Shown piece after piece: positions 28,228-38,549 of a stretch of DNA of 64,000 nt. The stretch lies in contig NZ_JAIQDG010000001.1 in NCBI RefSeq assembly GCF_020037125.1, positions 248,001-312,000 on the forward strand, in the 5' to 3' direction. Every line of letters begins with the position of its first letter. Within the stretch, counting starts at the first letter, position 1. The stretch is from Myxococcus sp. RHSTA-1-4 (lineage in GTDB: Bacteria > Myxococcota > Myxococcia > Myxococcales > Myxococcaceae). The position numbers and the translations under genes were made by a program. The notes under the pieces were generated by a model that was not told where the DNA came from, did no database searches, and saw only the letters and a list, made by a program, of their open reading frames with translations.

Positions 28228-30747
28228 CTACCGCACCACGATGTTGACCACCTTGTCGGGGACGACGATGACCTTGCCCACCGTCTTCCCGCCCTCGAGC
28301 TGCCGGACGACGTTGGGCAGCGCCAGGGCCCGCTCACGCACCTCGGCCTCCGGCGTGCCGCGCTCCACCTCCAGGCTGCCGCGCAGCTTGCCGTTCACCT
28401 GGACGGCGTACGTCACCTGCGCATCCACCGTGAGCGCCACGTCGAACGGGGGCCAGTCCTGCTCCAGCAGGAAACCCGTGCCGCCGAGCCGCTCCCACGC
28501 CTCGTCCCCCAGGTGGGGCGCGAAGGGGCCCACCAGCTTGACGAGCGTGGTGAGGTCCTCTCGCGTGCTCCCCTTCGAGACCAGCTCGTTGGTGTACGTC
28601 ATCAGCGCGGCGATGGCGGTGTTGAACTGGAGGCGCTCCAGGTCCGCCGTCACGCGCTGAGTCGTCTTGTGGCGCAGCCGCAGGTGCGGGTCGCCCTCGG
28701 GGGCGCGGGCCGTCCCGTGCTCCTCGACGAGGCGCCACACGCGGCGCAGGAAGCGGCCGCAGCCCTCGATGGCGCGCGGGTCCCACGGCTTGGACAGCTC
28801 GAACTCGCCCATGAAGAGCTCGTACAGACGGAGCACGTCCGCGCCGTGTTCGGCCACCACGCTGTCCGGGTTGACGCCGTTCAGCTTGGACTTCGCCATC
28901 TTCTCGACCTGGACCTTGAGCTTCTCGCCCGTGGCGCGCAGGAAGGCGTCCTCACCGCGCAGCTCCACCTCGGACAGCTCGTGGTAGTGGGCCGCCGCGT
29001 CCACGTACGTGTACGCCAGCACCGTGCCCTGGTGGCGCAGCTTCTTGAAGGGCTCCTTCGTGGTGACGTGGCCCAAATCAAAGAGCACCTTGTGCCAGAA
29101 GCGCGCGTAGAGCAGGTGGAGCACCGCGTGCTCGGCGCCGCCCACGTACAGGTCCACGTTCATCCACTGCCGCTCGGCCTCCTTCGACCAGGGCTCCTTG
29201 TCGTTGGCCGGGTCGAGGTAGCGCAGGTAGTACCAGCACGAACCGGCCCACTGCGGCATGGTGTTCGTCTCGCGACGGCCCGGGCCTCCGCACTGGGGGC
29301 AGTGCGTCTCCAGCCACTCGGGAATGGTGGCCAGGGGTGACTCGCCGGTGCCGGACGGCTCGTAGCGCTCCACCTCGGGCAGGGTGACGGGGAGCTGGTC
29401 CTCGGGCACCGGCACGGCGCCGCACTTCGCGCAGTGGATGATGGGGATGGGCTCGCCCCAGTAGCGCTGGCGCGAGAAAATCCAGTCGCGCAGGCGGTAG
29501 CTCACCGTGCGCCGGCCCTGGCCCCGCGCCTCCAGCGTGGCCACCACCCGCTGCTTCACCTCCGCGGTGGGCAGGCCGTCCAGCTCGCCCGAGTTCACCG
29601 CGGTGCCCGCCTCCGTGAAGGCCTTGCCGGGCTCGGGCGGTGCTCCGTCCACCGGGCGCACCACCTGCCGGATGGGCAGCCCGAACTTCACGGCGAAGTC
29701 ATGGTCTCTCTGGTCATGCGCCGGCACGGCCATGATGGCGCCGGTGCCGTAGGTGGCCAGGACGTAGTCGGCAATCCAGATGGGGATGCGCTCGCCGTTG
29801 ATGGGATTGACGGCGTGGCTGCCCGTGAAGGCGCCCGTCTTCTCCTTCGCCAGCTCCGTGCGCTCCAGGTCGCTCTTGAGCCGCGCGGCGGACTGGTAGT
29901 CCGTCACCGCGGTCCGCTGCTCCGGCGCCGTCAGGGACTCCACGAGGCCGTGCTCGGGAGACAGCACCAGGTACGTGGCCCCGTGCAGCGTGTCCGGGCG
30001 GGTGGTGAACACACGAAGCTCCGCGCCAGCGGCCGGGCCGTCCGCCACGCGGAACACCACCTCCGCGCCCTCGGAGCGGCCAATCCAGTTGCGCTGCATC
30101 GCCAGCGTGGACTCGGGCCAGTCCACCTCGGACAGGTCCTCCAGCAGACGGTCCGCGTAGGCGGTGATGCGCAGCATCCACTGGCGCAGGTCCTTGCGCT
30201 CCACCTGGGTGCCGCAGCGGTCACACCGGCCGCCGGCGGCCTCCTCGTTGGCCAGCCCCGTCTTGCAGGACGGGCACCAGTTGATGGGCATCACGCTCTC
30301 GTACGCGAGCCCCTTCTTGAACAACTGGAGGAAGATCCACTGGGTCCACTTGTAGTAGCGCGGGTCGGTGGTGTTGACCTCGCGCTCCCAGTCGTAGGCG
30401 AAGCCCACGGAGTCAATCTGCCTGCGGAAGTTGGAGATGGCCTGCTCGGTGGTGACACGCGGGTGGATGCCCGTCTTGATGGCGTAGTTCTCGGCGGGCA
30501 GGCCGAAGGCGTCCCAGCCCATGGGGTGGAGCACGTTCCAGCCCTGCATCCGCTTCCACCGCGTGAGCACATCCGTGGCCGTGTAGCCCTCGCAGTGCCC
30601 GACGTGTAGCCCCGCTCCGGAGGGGTACGGGAACATGTCGAGCGCGTAGAACTTCGGCTTCTTCGGGTCGAACGTCGTCCGATGCAGGCGGGCCTCGCGC
30701 CAGCGCGCCTGCCACTTCGGCTCTACCTCACGGGGGTCAAAGGGCAT
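28228..30747 (-). CDS. leuS: Leucyl-tRNA synthetase
   Basis: The product is 839 residues, normal for bacterial LeuRS. It charges tRNA-Leu. The class I HIGH motif reads HVGH (YPSGAGLHVGHCEGYT), the editing domain is seen in TTRPDTLHGATYLVLSP, and two zinc-like Cys pairs are present (CPSC and CDRC near residue 160; CAKC and CPQC further on). The KMSKS loop reads KMAKS (EKMAKSKLNGVNPD), a Ser-to-Ala change. The start at 30747 has AAGGA four bases upstream and gives the expected MPFDPREVEPKWQ. An upstream open frame on the same strand is a shadow of the divergent kinase gene. Confidence 0.97.
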   Translation of the reverse strand: MPFDPREVEPKWQARWREARLHRTTFDPKKPKFYALDMFPYPSGAGLHVGHCEGYTATDVLTRWKRMQGWNVLHPMGWDAFGLPAENYAIKTGIHPRVTTEQAISNFRRQIDSVGFAYDWEREVNTTDPRYYKWTQWIFLQLFKKGLAYESVMPINWCPSCKTGLANEEAAGGRCDRCGTQVERKDLRQWMLRITAYADRLLEDLSEVDWPESTLAMQRNWIGRSEGAEVVFRVADGPAAGAELRVFTTRPDTLHGATYLVLSPEHGLVESLTAPEQRTAVTDYQSAARLKSDLERTELAKEKTGAFTGSHAVNPINGERIPIWIADYVLATYGTGAIMAVPAHDQRDHDFAVKFGLPIRQVVRPVDGAPPEPGKAFTEAGTAVNSGELDGLPTAEVKQRVVATLEARGQGRRTVSYRLRDWIFSRQRYWGEPIPIIHCAKCGAVPVPEDQLPVTLPEVERYEPSGTGESPLATIPEWLETHCPQCGGPGRRETNTMPQWAGSCWYYLRYLDPANDKEPWSKEAERQWMNVDLYVGGAEHAVLHLLYARFWHKVLFDLGHVTTKEPFKKLRHQGTVLAYTYVDAAAHYHELSEVELRGEDAFLRATGEKLKVQVEKMAKSKLNGVNPDSVVAEHGADVLRLYELFMGEFELSKPWDPRAIEGCGRFLRRVWRLVEEHGTARAPEGDPHLRLRHKTTQRVTADLERLQFNTAIAALMTYTNELVSKGSTREDLTTLVKLVGPFAPHLGDEAWERLGGTGFLLEQDWPPFDVALTVDAQVTYAVQVNGKLRGSLEVERGTPEAEVRERALALPNVVRQLEGGKTVGKVIVVPDKVVNIVVR

Positions 30748-30825
30748 GGTTCCTTTTAGTACGCCCGTGGCGCGGAATTCCTGACCTGACCCGCGGGGTG
30801 GGTGTCGCGATATGAACCCCGAATC

Positions 30826-32120
30826 ATGCGTGGCTCCCCGCCCCTTCCGGCGCCCCCCGAGGCTCCTGCACCACCCCCGCCGGCGGCCGGGACAGCTCCC
30901 GGTAGCACGCAGGGCGCCCCCTCGCCTCCCCCGCCCCGCTTCCGCCGCAAGCTGCTCGCGGTGATGCTGCTCGCGGGCCTCGTCCCCCTGGTCTTGCTCG
31001 GCGTGCTGGCGCAGGGCGCGCTGGAGCGGGTGCTGTCCGTCTCCATCGCCCCTGTGGAGGGCGTGCTGGACGGCGTCTCCGCGGACCTGGAGCGCCGGGG
31101 CCTCCCCCAGGACGCGCTGAACGAGGCGCGGCTCAACCTCGCCCAGGCGGAGCTGGCGCGGCGGGCCCTGGTGCGCCGCGTGCCCGCGTTCATCGCCGGA
31201 CTGGTGCTCGTCTCCGGCGCGGTGCTGGCCCTCGCCGCGGTGCTGCTCGGCCGTGCCCTCACCCGCCCCGTCGCCACCCTCACCGAGGGCATGTGGGCCT
31301 ATGCGCGCGGAGACCTCACCGTGCGTCTCGCCACCCCGGAGCCCCCACGCGACGAGCTCCAGTTCCTCCTGGGCCAGTTCAACCGCATGGGCCAGGAGCT
31401 GCTCGCCCAGCGCGAGCGCCTCAAGGCCGCGGAGCAGATCGCCGCATGGCAGGACGTGGCCCGCGCCCTCGCTCACGAGCTGAAGAACCCGCTCACCGCA
31501 ATGAAGCTCTCGCTCGCGCGTCTGTCCCGCACGGATGCGAGCACGCCCCCCGACACCACCCGCATCACCGAGGCCGTCGCCCTCCTCCAAGAGGAGGTGG
31601 ACCTGCTCATGCGGATGACCCAGAGCTTCTCCACCTTCGCGCGGCTGCCCGCTCCGCGCTTCCAGGACGTGGCCCTGCGCCCACTGCTGGCCGAGGTGTG
31701 CTCCCTCTACGCGGGCACCTCCCCCGTCCCCGTGGAGCTTGCCCCCGGTCCCGACACCGCGCTGCGAGCGGACCCGGACGGCCTGCGCCGCCTCTTCGGC
31801 AACCTGGTGAAGAACGCCACCGAGGCCTCCCCCGTCGGCGCCCCACCCGTGCGCGTCGCGCTGGAGCCCCTGTCCTCGGGCGCCGTGCGGGTCACCGTGA
31901 CGGACGGTGGCAGCGGCGTCCCCACCGTGCTGGAAGGCCCCGCCCTCACGCGCGGGCTCTTCAGCACCAAGCCGGAGGGCAGCGGCCTGGGGCTGCCCAT
32001 CGCCCAGAAAATCGTCCACGAGCACGGCGGCACCCTGCGCCTGGAGCCGGCGCCCGGGGGCGGTACGCTGGCGCGCGTGGACCTGCCCCTCGTCCCTCCC
32101 GCCTCCGCCCCGGTCACCGC

Positions 32121-32124
<4 letters not shown>
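30826..32124 (+). CDS. Membrane sensor histidine kinase with HAMP domain
   Basis: The product is 432 residues from ATG 30826. A Pro-rich cytoplasmic N-terminus (about 1-35) is followed by two membrane segments (about 40-60 and 118-142) with a short 55-residue sensor loop, then a HAMP domain (about 142-195). The HisKA phospho-acceptor is H217 (ALAHELKNPLTAMK), and the HATPase boxes are NLVKNATEAS, VTDGGSG and STKPEGSGLGL. It overlaps the response regulator by 4 bases (ATGA), so the two are a cognate pair. A GTG at 30802 would add eight residues. It is divergent from leuS. Confidence 0.93.
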
Positions 32125-33470
<1,346 letters not shown>

Positions 33471-33544
33471 ACCCTCGCAATCGAAGTAGGCGCCCCCACA
33501 TGGAGGCCTGATGCGGTCTACCCCAGGCAAGCACCGGCGCGTGG

Positions 33545-33583
33545 CGGATGTCGTTGCCACATCACGGCTCGACATCCGGATGT
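33545..33583. promoter_or_regulatory. Nested inverted repeats, candidate operator or hairpin
   Basis: ACATCCGGATGT (33572-33583) is a perfect 12-bp palindrome. Its left half is also part of a longer 9-bp inverted repeat: CGGATGTCG (33545-33553) and CGACATCCG (33570-33578), with a 16-base spacer. The same half-site therefore occurs three times in 39 bases, in the 206-base gap between the regulator gene and the Omp85-like gene. This looks like a dimer-binding operator or a switchable hairpin. Confidence 0.45.
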
Positions 33584-33676
33584 GCCCATGACATCGACAC
33601 GTCTGCCCGCCCCTCGTCCTTTCAAGCACTTGCCTGACACCGCCGGCTGGAACGGCACGTGCTCTCCCGTCCGGAC

Positions 33677-36046
33677 ATGAACCGCTTCGCACTCCTTCTC
33701 TGTCTCCTCAGCATGACCGCGGCGGCGCAGCCGGCCCCGGATGCCGGCGCTCCCGCCTCACCCACCACGCCCCCCGAACCCGGGCCCCGCGAAGAAGCCC
33801 GCGCCGAGGCCTCGGAGGACGAATGGGGAAAGTGCCCCGAGGACTTCGAGGACTTCGAGGACGAGGACGAGCACGAAGCGTCCGTCCTCGCCCCGCTCCA
33901 GCTCAGCCTGGACGGGCACCCGCTCACGCCCACGCGCATGGAGCTCCACGGCCTCCGGCAGCTCACGGACACGCAGGTGCGCGCGCTCATCGGTGACTCC
34001 CTCACGGGCGCCGAGGGCGAGACTCCGCTGACCGCGGAGCGGGCGCAGACCCTCCTCCGCCGCCTCGCGCGCACGGGCCTCTTCGCCCGCGTGGAGCCGC
34101 GGCTCCGAGTCCCCGAGCAGGGCCCCGTGGTGATGGAGGTCCACCTGGAGGAGCACCCCATCGTCACCTCCGTGGAGCTGGAGGGCCTCCAGGACCTCCA
34201 GGCCTCCGAGCTGCTCGAGGAGCTGCTCCGCCTGCCCCACCGTTCCTCCGGCAAGGACAAGGATGATGACGAGGACGACGATGACGTCATCGCCACGCTG
34301 CGCATCGACTCCCGGCGAGGGACGCTGTCCGTCGTCCGCCATTGCCCTCCGCCACATCCTCCGCTCGAGTGGCTGGCCCGCCTGGAGGACGACACGTTCC
34401 GGTCCGGCGTCATCCTGGGCGGCGTGGCGCGGGCGCTGGAGCGCACGCTGGAGGACCTGCGGGGCGACGGCTATCTCCTGGCGAGCCTCACCGCCACGCT
34501 GCACCCGGACGGCCGGCTGGTGGTGACGGTGGACGAGGGCCGGCTGGAGGCCGTGGACGTGGAGGGCGTCCCCCCGGAGATGGCGGCGCGGGTGCGCGAG
34601 GCGCTCGCCCTGAAGCCCGGCGACGTCTTCCTCCGCAGCGACGCGAGGCGCGCCGTGGAGCGCCTGGAGTCGCGGCTGCCCTTCCTGGTGGCCGCGGACG
34701 TGGACGATGAGGACAACGGGCTGCGCCGGAAGGCGCGCATCGTCGAGGTGCGCGAGGCCGACGGCACGCGCAACTACCGGACGGAGGAGGCCCCCCGCAA
34801 GAAGCGCCGCCGTGAGCAGGTGGAGTTCGAGCTGAACTGGCGGGAGCTCGTCGAGTGGTGGGAGAGCGAGCGGGACGGCGAGGGCTTCACCCTCGAAGAG
34901 AAGCGCCTGGTGGTGCACGTGCGCCCGCGCCGGCCGGACCTGGACCTGGACCTGCTGCCGGTCCACACGCAGGTGACGGGCTTCGCCCCGGGCGTGGCGG
35001 GCCACCTGCGCATCTGGGACCCGGGGGATCGGGCCCACCTCACGCTGGACGCGGCCTTCTTCATCCCGCTGCGCCTCGGCGGCCAGCACCTGCCGGACGA
35101 CCCGGAGGGGACGCGGGAGCAGCGGCAGGTGAACCTGCTGGGCGGGGCGAAGGCGCAAGTGCCGGCCGCGAGGCTCGCGGAGGTGGGCGTCCAGGGCCAC
35201 GACTTCACCGACACGCTGGACCGCTGGCGGCTGAGCGACATCGACTCGTACATCTACTCGGCCCTCATCAACCGTCCGGACCGCGAGTACTTCCGCCGCA
35301 AGGGCTTCACGGCCTTCGCCACCTGGCGTTGGATGGAGGAGTGGCTCGCGGGCGTCGAGTACCGCGCCGACCGCTACGAGTCGATGCGCAGCTTCACCCC
35401 GCCCCTCAGCCTCTTCCGCCGCGACTCGCCCCCCTTCCCCAACGCCCCGGTCAGCGAGGGCCACTTCCGCTCTCTCGTGCTCCGGCTGGAGTACGCCAGC
35501 GACGCGCCGCCCGGCGCGAACGTGGGCTCGCTCTTCCGCACGCCGGAGACGTCCCTCTTCAGGCGGAACGGCGACTGGAACGCGCGCGCCTCCCTGCGCG
35601 GGCTGCTCACGCTGGAGGTGGGCGACGGCCCCGGGGCCTCCGGCGCGGACACGCGCTTCTGGAAGCTGGTGAGCGACCTGGCGCTGGACGTGCCCACCGG
35701 CATGAACTCCGGAGTGCGCCTGCGCGTGCGCACCGCCGGCGGTGAGGACCTGCCCGAGCAGAAGCGCGAGGCGCTGGGTGGCTGGAGCGCGCTGCGCGGG
35801 TTTGGCTTCAAGGAGCTCCGTGGCGACGTGTCGCTGCTGACCACCGCGGAGTACCGCTGGCACGTGCTCGGCATCTTCGCGGACGTGGGCTCGGTGCGCA
35901 TGGACGACGCGTGGACGGAGGCGCGGCTGGGTGTGGGCGGCAGCTTCCACTTCGGCGACGACGTGCGGTTCGACGTCGCCTGGCGCACGGACCAGGAGGC
36001 CACGGCCACGCCCGAGGCCCGGCTGCTCTTCGTGCGGACCTTCTGA
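33677..36046 (+). CDS. Omp85/BamA-like outer membrane protein with POTRA domains
   Basis: The product is 789 residues. After a signal peptide (FALLLCLLSMTAAAQ) come a Glu/Asp-rich stretch (about 40-70), POTRA-like beta-alpha-alpha-beta-beta modules (about 75-170 and 215-350), and a C-terminal barrel of about 430 residues ending in Phe (LLFVRTF), the usual barrel-assembly signal. The barrel contains a LRGFGFKEL segment equivalent to the conserved RGF lid-lock motif of Omp85 proteins. An acidic insert (KDKDDDEDDDDV) lies near residue 195. Role: probably insertion or translocation of outer-membrane or surface proteins; TamA-like is as likely as BamA-like. The downstream small exported protein starts 6 bases later and may be a partner. 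Confidence 0.75.
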   Translation: MNRFALLLCLLSMTAAAQPAPDAGAPASPTTPPEPGPREEARAEASEDEWGKCPEDFEDFEDEDEHEASVLAPLQLSLDGHPLTPTRMELHGLRQLTDTQVRALIGDSLTGAEGETPLTAERAQTLLRRLARTGLFARVEPRLRVPEQGPVVMEVHLEEHPIVTSVELEGLQDLQASELLEELLRLPHRSSGKDKDDDEDDDDVIATLRIDSRRGTLSVVRHCPPPHPPLEWLARLEDDTFRSGVILGGVARALERTLEDLRGDGYLLASLTATLHPDGRLVVTVDEGRLEAVDVEGVPPEMAARVREALALKPGDVFLRSDARRAVERLESRLPFLVAADVDDEDNGLRRKARIVEVREADGTRNYRTEEAPRKKRRREQVEFELNWRELVEWWESERDGEGFTLEEKRLVVHVRPRRPDLDLDLLPVHTQVTGFAPGVAGHLRIWDPGDRAHLTLDAAFFIPLRLGGQHLPDDPEGTREQRQVNLLGGAKAQVPAARLAEVGVQGHDFTDTLDRWRLSDIDSYIYSALINRPDREYFRRKGFTAFATWRWMEEWLAGVEYRADRYESMRSFTPPLSLFRRDSPPFPNAPVSEGHFRSLVLRLEYASDAPPGANVGSLFRTPETSLFRRNGDWNARASLRGLLTLEVGDGPGASGADTRFWKLVSDLALDVPTGMNSGVRLRVRTAGGEDLPEQKREALGGWSALRGFGFKELRGDVSLLTTAEYRWHVLGIFADVGSVRMDDAWTEARLGVGGSFHFGDDVRFDVAWRTDQEATATPEARLLFVRTF

Positions 36047-36052
36047 CGGCGC

Positions 36053-36658
36053 ATGGGACGGCATGACACACGGTGGGGGCGGAGGCTCGGCGCGGCGCTG
36101 GTGGCCGCGGCGGGACTTCTCGCGCCCCGGGCCCACGCGGAGGAGCCACGCGCCGCCTGCACCGCCACCCTCTCCGGGCGGCGCGTGGTGGCAAGGGTGG
36201 AGGCGCTCTCGTTCGTCTCGCCGGAGCTGGACCGGCTGGTGCGGCTGGGGCTGGCGGGGAAGCTGGAGGTGGAGCTGACGCTGTGGAAGCGCCGCGCCCT
36301 GTGGTTCGACGCGCGGGTGGACGGCGCGCGGCTGACCCAGGTGCTCGCCTTCACGCGCGGCGGCTACGTGCTGGATGGAAGGCCCCTGCCGGCGGGCCCC
36401 GGAGCGATTGAATCGGAGCGCGTGGCCTGGACGTTGGACGAGCGCCCCGAGGCGGAGGAACGCTTCGTCGTCCAGGTGGAGGTGCGGCTGCAGGTGGTGA
36501 CCGCCGCGAGCCTGGGCCGGGTGGCGTCGTGGCTCACGCAGGAGAAGACAACTCCCGCCGAGGAGCGCTCCGCGCTCACCGGCACGCTGCTGCGCTCGGT
36601 GGCCGAGGACCTCTCCCGGGGCGCCTCGGCCCGCTGTGAAGTCTCACGCCCTCCCTGA
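36053..36658 (+). CDS. Small exported protein, possibly DUF4390-like
   Basis: The product is 201 residues. A basic N-terminus and hydrophobic segment (LGAALVAAAGLLAPRAHA) form a signal peptide. The mature part looks beta-rich, with a central LEVELTLWKRRALWFDARV segment of the kind seen in DUF4390 proteins, and a single late Cys. It begins 6 bases after the Omp85-like gene, so the two probably form one transcription unit and may work together at the envelope. The family assignment is tentative. Confidence 0.6.
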   Translation: MGRHDTRWGRRLGAALVAAAGLLAPRAHAEEPRAACTATLSGRRVVARVEALSFVSPELDRLVRLGLAGKLEVELTLWKRRALWFDARVDGARLTQVLAFTRGGYVLDGRPLPAGPGAIESERVAWTLDERPEAEERFVVQVEVRLQVVTAASLGRVASWLTQEKTTPAEERSALTGTLLRSVAEDLSRGASARCEVSRPP

Positions 36659-36809
36659 GTCACGGCGGGATGGCGACGAAAGGGTGAAGGGCCACTGGCC
36701 GGAGCGGCCCGCCACCCGGCAACGACTGTCTGGAACACCGCCCGTGCCAGCGCGGGCGCATGGACTCATGGACTGCCCGGCCACCTGGCCGAGGCGGGAG
36801 GACACCCTC

Positions 36810-37202
36810 ATGCGCTGTTGGATGCCCCTGCTTCTCGTCGTGACCTCGGCGTGCGGCGCCCTGCCCGAGCCGCTGTCTCGCGCACTCTGCTCCGCCTCCT
36901 TCACCGCGGAGCCCGTGGCGCGAGCGCAGCGCACCGTGCACGTCTACGTCCCTCCCGATGTCGAGGACGTGGGCGCCCGGGCTCCGCTGCTCTACCTGGG
37001 AGACGGCGAGGCCCGCTTCTTCCCCGGAGGCGCGGGAGAGGCCTCGCACTCCGTGGAGCCCGGGCCGAGCGAGCTGGTGACACTGCTGCGGCGCCCGGAC
37101 ATCGTCATCATCGCGGTGGACCGGGAACCCGGCTCCATCGCCCACGCTCCCGGGGAGCAGACGCACTACGTCACCCACGGGATTCCCCGCCCGCCGACAT
37201 GA
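36810..37202 (+). pseudogene. Truncated lipoprotein esterase, N-terminal remnant
   Basis: The frame encodes 130 residues: a lipoprotein signal (LLLVVTSACG), then a segment resembling the start of putative esterases of the EstD/PF00756 type (TVHVYVPPDVE, APLLYLGDGEARF, PDIVIIAVDREPGS). It stops at TGA before the GxSxGG nucleophile elbow and the Asp/His of the triad. Only 72 bases separate it from the next gene, so the catalytic two thirds have been deleted rather than frameshifted. GGGAGG upstream of the ATG is intact, so a short exported product may still be made. Confidence 0.5.
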
Positions 37203-37274
37203 GGGGCGAGTCGCGGAGGACGTGCGGGGAGCATGGCTGGAAACCCGTGCCCCGTCCTTCATAGGCTCCCGGCC

Positions 37275-38468
37275 ATGACGAGCCCACACCCCCTCCCCGC
37301 CGAAGCGACTCCCGAACCCTCCGCGCACCCGCTGCTGGCCATGGCCGGAGAGCTGTTCCCGCGCCTGTCCGCGCGCTCGGACGAAATCGAGAGCGCCCGC
37401 CGGCTCCCACCGGACCTGGCCGCGGAGCTGGCCCGGGACGGCTTCTTCCGCATGATGATTCCCGAGTCCCTGGGCGGCCTGGAGCTGCATCCGGCCGTAT
37501 CCTTCCAGGTCATCGAGTCGGTCGCGAGGGCGGACGGGTCCACGGGCTGGTGCGTGATGATTGGCGCCGCCACCGCGCTGACCTCCGCGTTCCTGTTCGA
37601 GCCGGCGGCCCGCGCCATCTTCAGCCGCCCGGACATCATCACCGGCGGCGTCGCGGCCCCCATCGGCCGCGCCGAGCGTGTCGACGGGGGCTACCGCCTC
37701 ACCGGCCGCTGGCCGTGGGCGAGCGGCTCACAGCACTGCCAATGGCTGGTGGGAGGAGGCGTGGTGACGGAGGGCGGCAAGCCCCGCATGGTGCGCGAGG
37801 GCGTCCCGGAGACGCGCCTGTTCTTCTTCCCCGCGGAGCGCGCGGTGCTGCACGACACGTGGTTCGCCTCGGGCCTGTGCGGCACGGGCAGCGGCGACAT
37901 GGAGGTGAAGGACCTCTTCGTGCCGGACGAGTACTCCTTCTCACTCGTCGGCCAGCGCCCGCGCATCGACAGGCCGCTCTATGGCTATCCCTTCGGCCTG
38001 CTGGGGCTGGGAATCCCCGCGGTGGCGCTGGGCATCGCCCGCCGTGCCATCGACGAGCTGATGGCGTTGTCGCGGCAGAAGACGCTGATGCTGGAGCGCC
38101 GCCTGCTGGCCGCGCGTCCCGCCGCGCAGGAGGCCGTCGCCGACGCCGAGGCCACCGTGCGCTCCGCGCGCGCCTTCGTCCTCGAAGCCATCAACAACAT
38201 CCACGCCGAGTCCACGCGCGGCCCCGTCTCCGTGCGTTCCCGCGCCGAACTGCGGCTGGCCATGACGCACGCCACCCGGAGCGCGGCGCGCGCCGTGGAC
38301 CGCATGTACGAGGCGGCGGGCGGCACCGCCGTCTTCCGCTCCAGCCCGTTGCAGCGCTGCTTCCGGGACGTCCACACCGCCACCCAGCACGCCATGGTGG
38401 CGCCGCCCACGCTGGAGCTCACCGGCGGCCTGCTGCTGGGACAGGAGCTGCCCACCTTCACGCTGTAG
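37275..38468 (+). CDS. Acyl-CoA dehydrogenase-fold flavin-dependent monooxygenase or dehydrogenase
   Basis: The product is 397 residues with the acyl-CoA dehydrogenase fold: an N-terminal helical domain (FFRMMIPESLGGLELHP), a mid beta-domain (YRLTGRWPWASGSQHC, SGLCGTGSGDMEVKDLFVP) and a C-terminal helical bundle (YEAAGGTAVFRSSPLQRCFRDVHTATQHAMV). The WPWASGSQHC and RDVHTATQH segments are characteristic of the group-D flavin monooxygenase branch (HsaA, DszC and relatives) rather than beta-oxidation dehydrogenases. It would use reduced flavin and O2 on an aromatic or heteroatom substrate; substrate unknown, and no flavin reductase is adjacent. TAGGCT ends seven bases before the ATG. Confidence 0.8.
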   Translation: MTSPHPLPAEATPEPSAHPLLAMAGELFPRLSARSDEIESARRLPPDLAAELARDGFFRMMIPESLGGLELHPAVSFQVIESVARADGSTGWCVMIGAATALTSAFLFEPAARAIFSRPDIITGGVAAPIGRAERVDGGYRLTGRWPWASGSQHCQWLVGGGVVTEGGKPRMVREGVPETRLFFFPAERAVLHDTWFASGLCGTGSGDMEVKDLFVPDEYSFSLVGQRPRIDRPLYGYPFGLLGLGIPAVALGIARRAIDELMALSRQKTLMLERRLLAARPAAQEAVADAEATVRSARAFVLEAINNIHAESTRGPVSVRSRAELRLAMTHATRSAARAVDRMYEAAGGTAVFRSSPLQRCFRDVHTATQHAMVAPPTLELTGGLLLGQELPTFTL

Positions 38469-38549
38469 CTCGCGCCTCGACGGCGAAGGCCCGGCCCCAC
38501 CTGGGGGACAGGTGGAAACCGGGCCTCGCGGGACGGCGGCGTCACGGGC

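Noticed and set aside
33542-33557. Sigma-54-like promoter TGGCGGATGTCGTTGC before the Omp85-like gene
   Set aside because: The GG and GC elements are 11 bases apart instead of 10. Sigma-54 promoters do not tolerate this well, and the bases are better explained by the inverted repeats.
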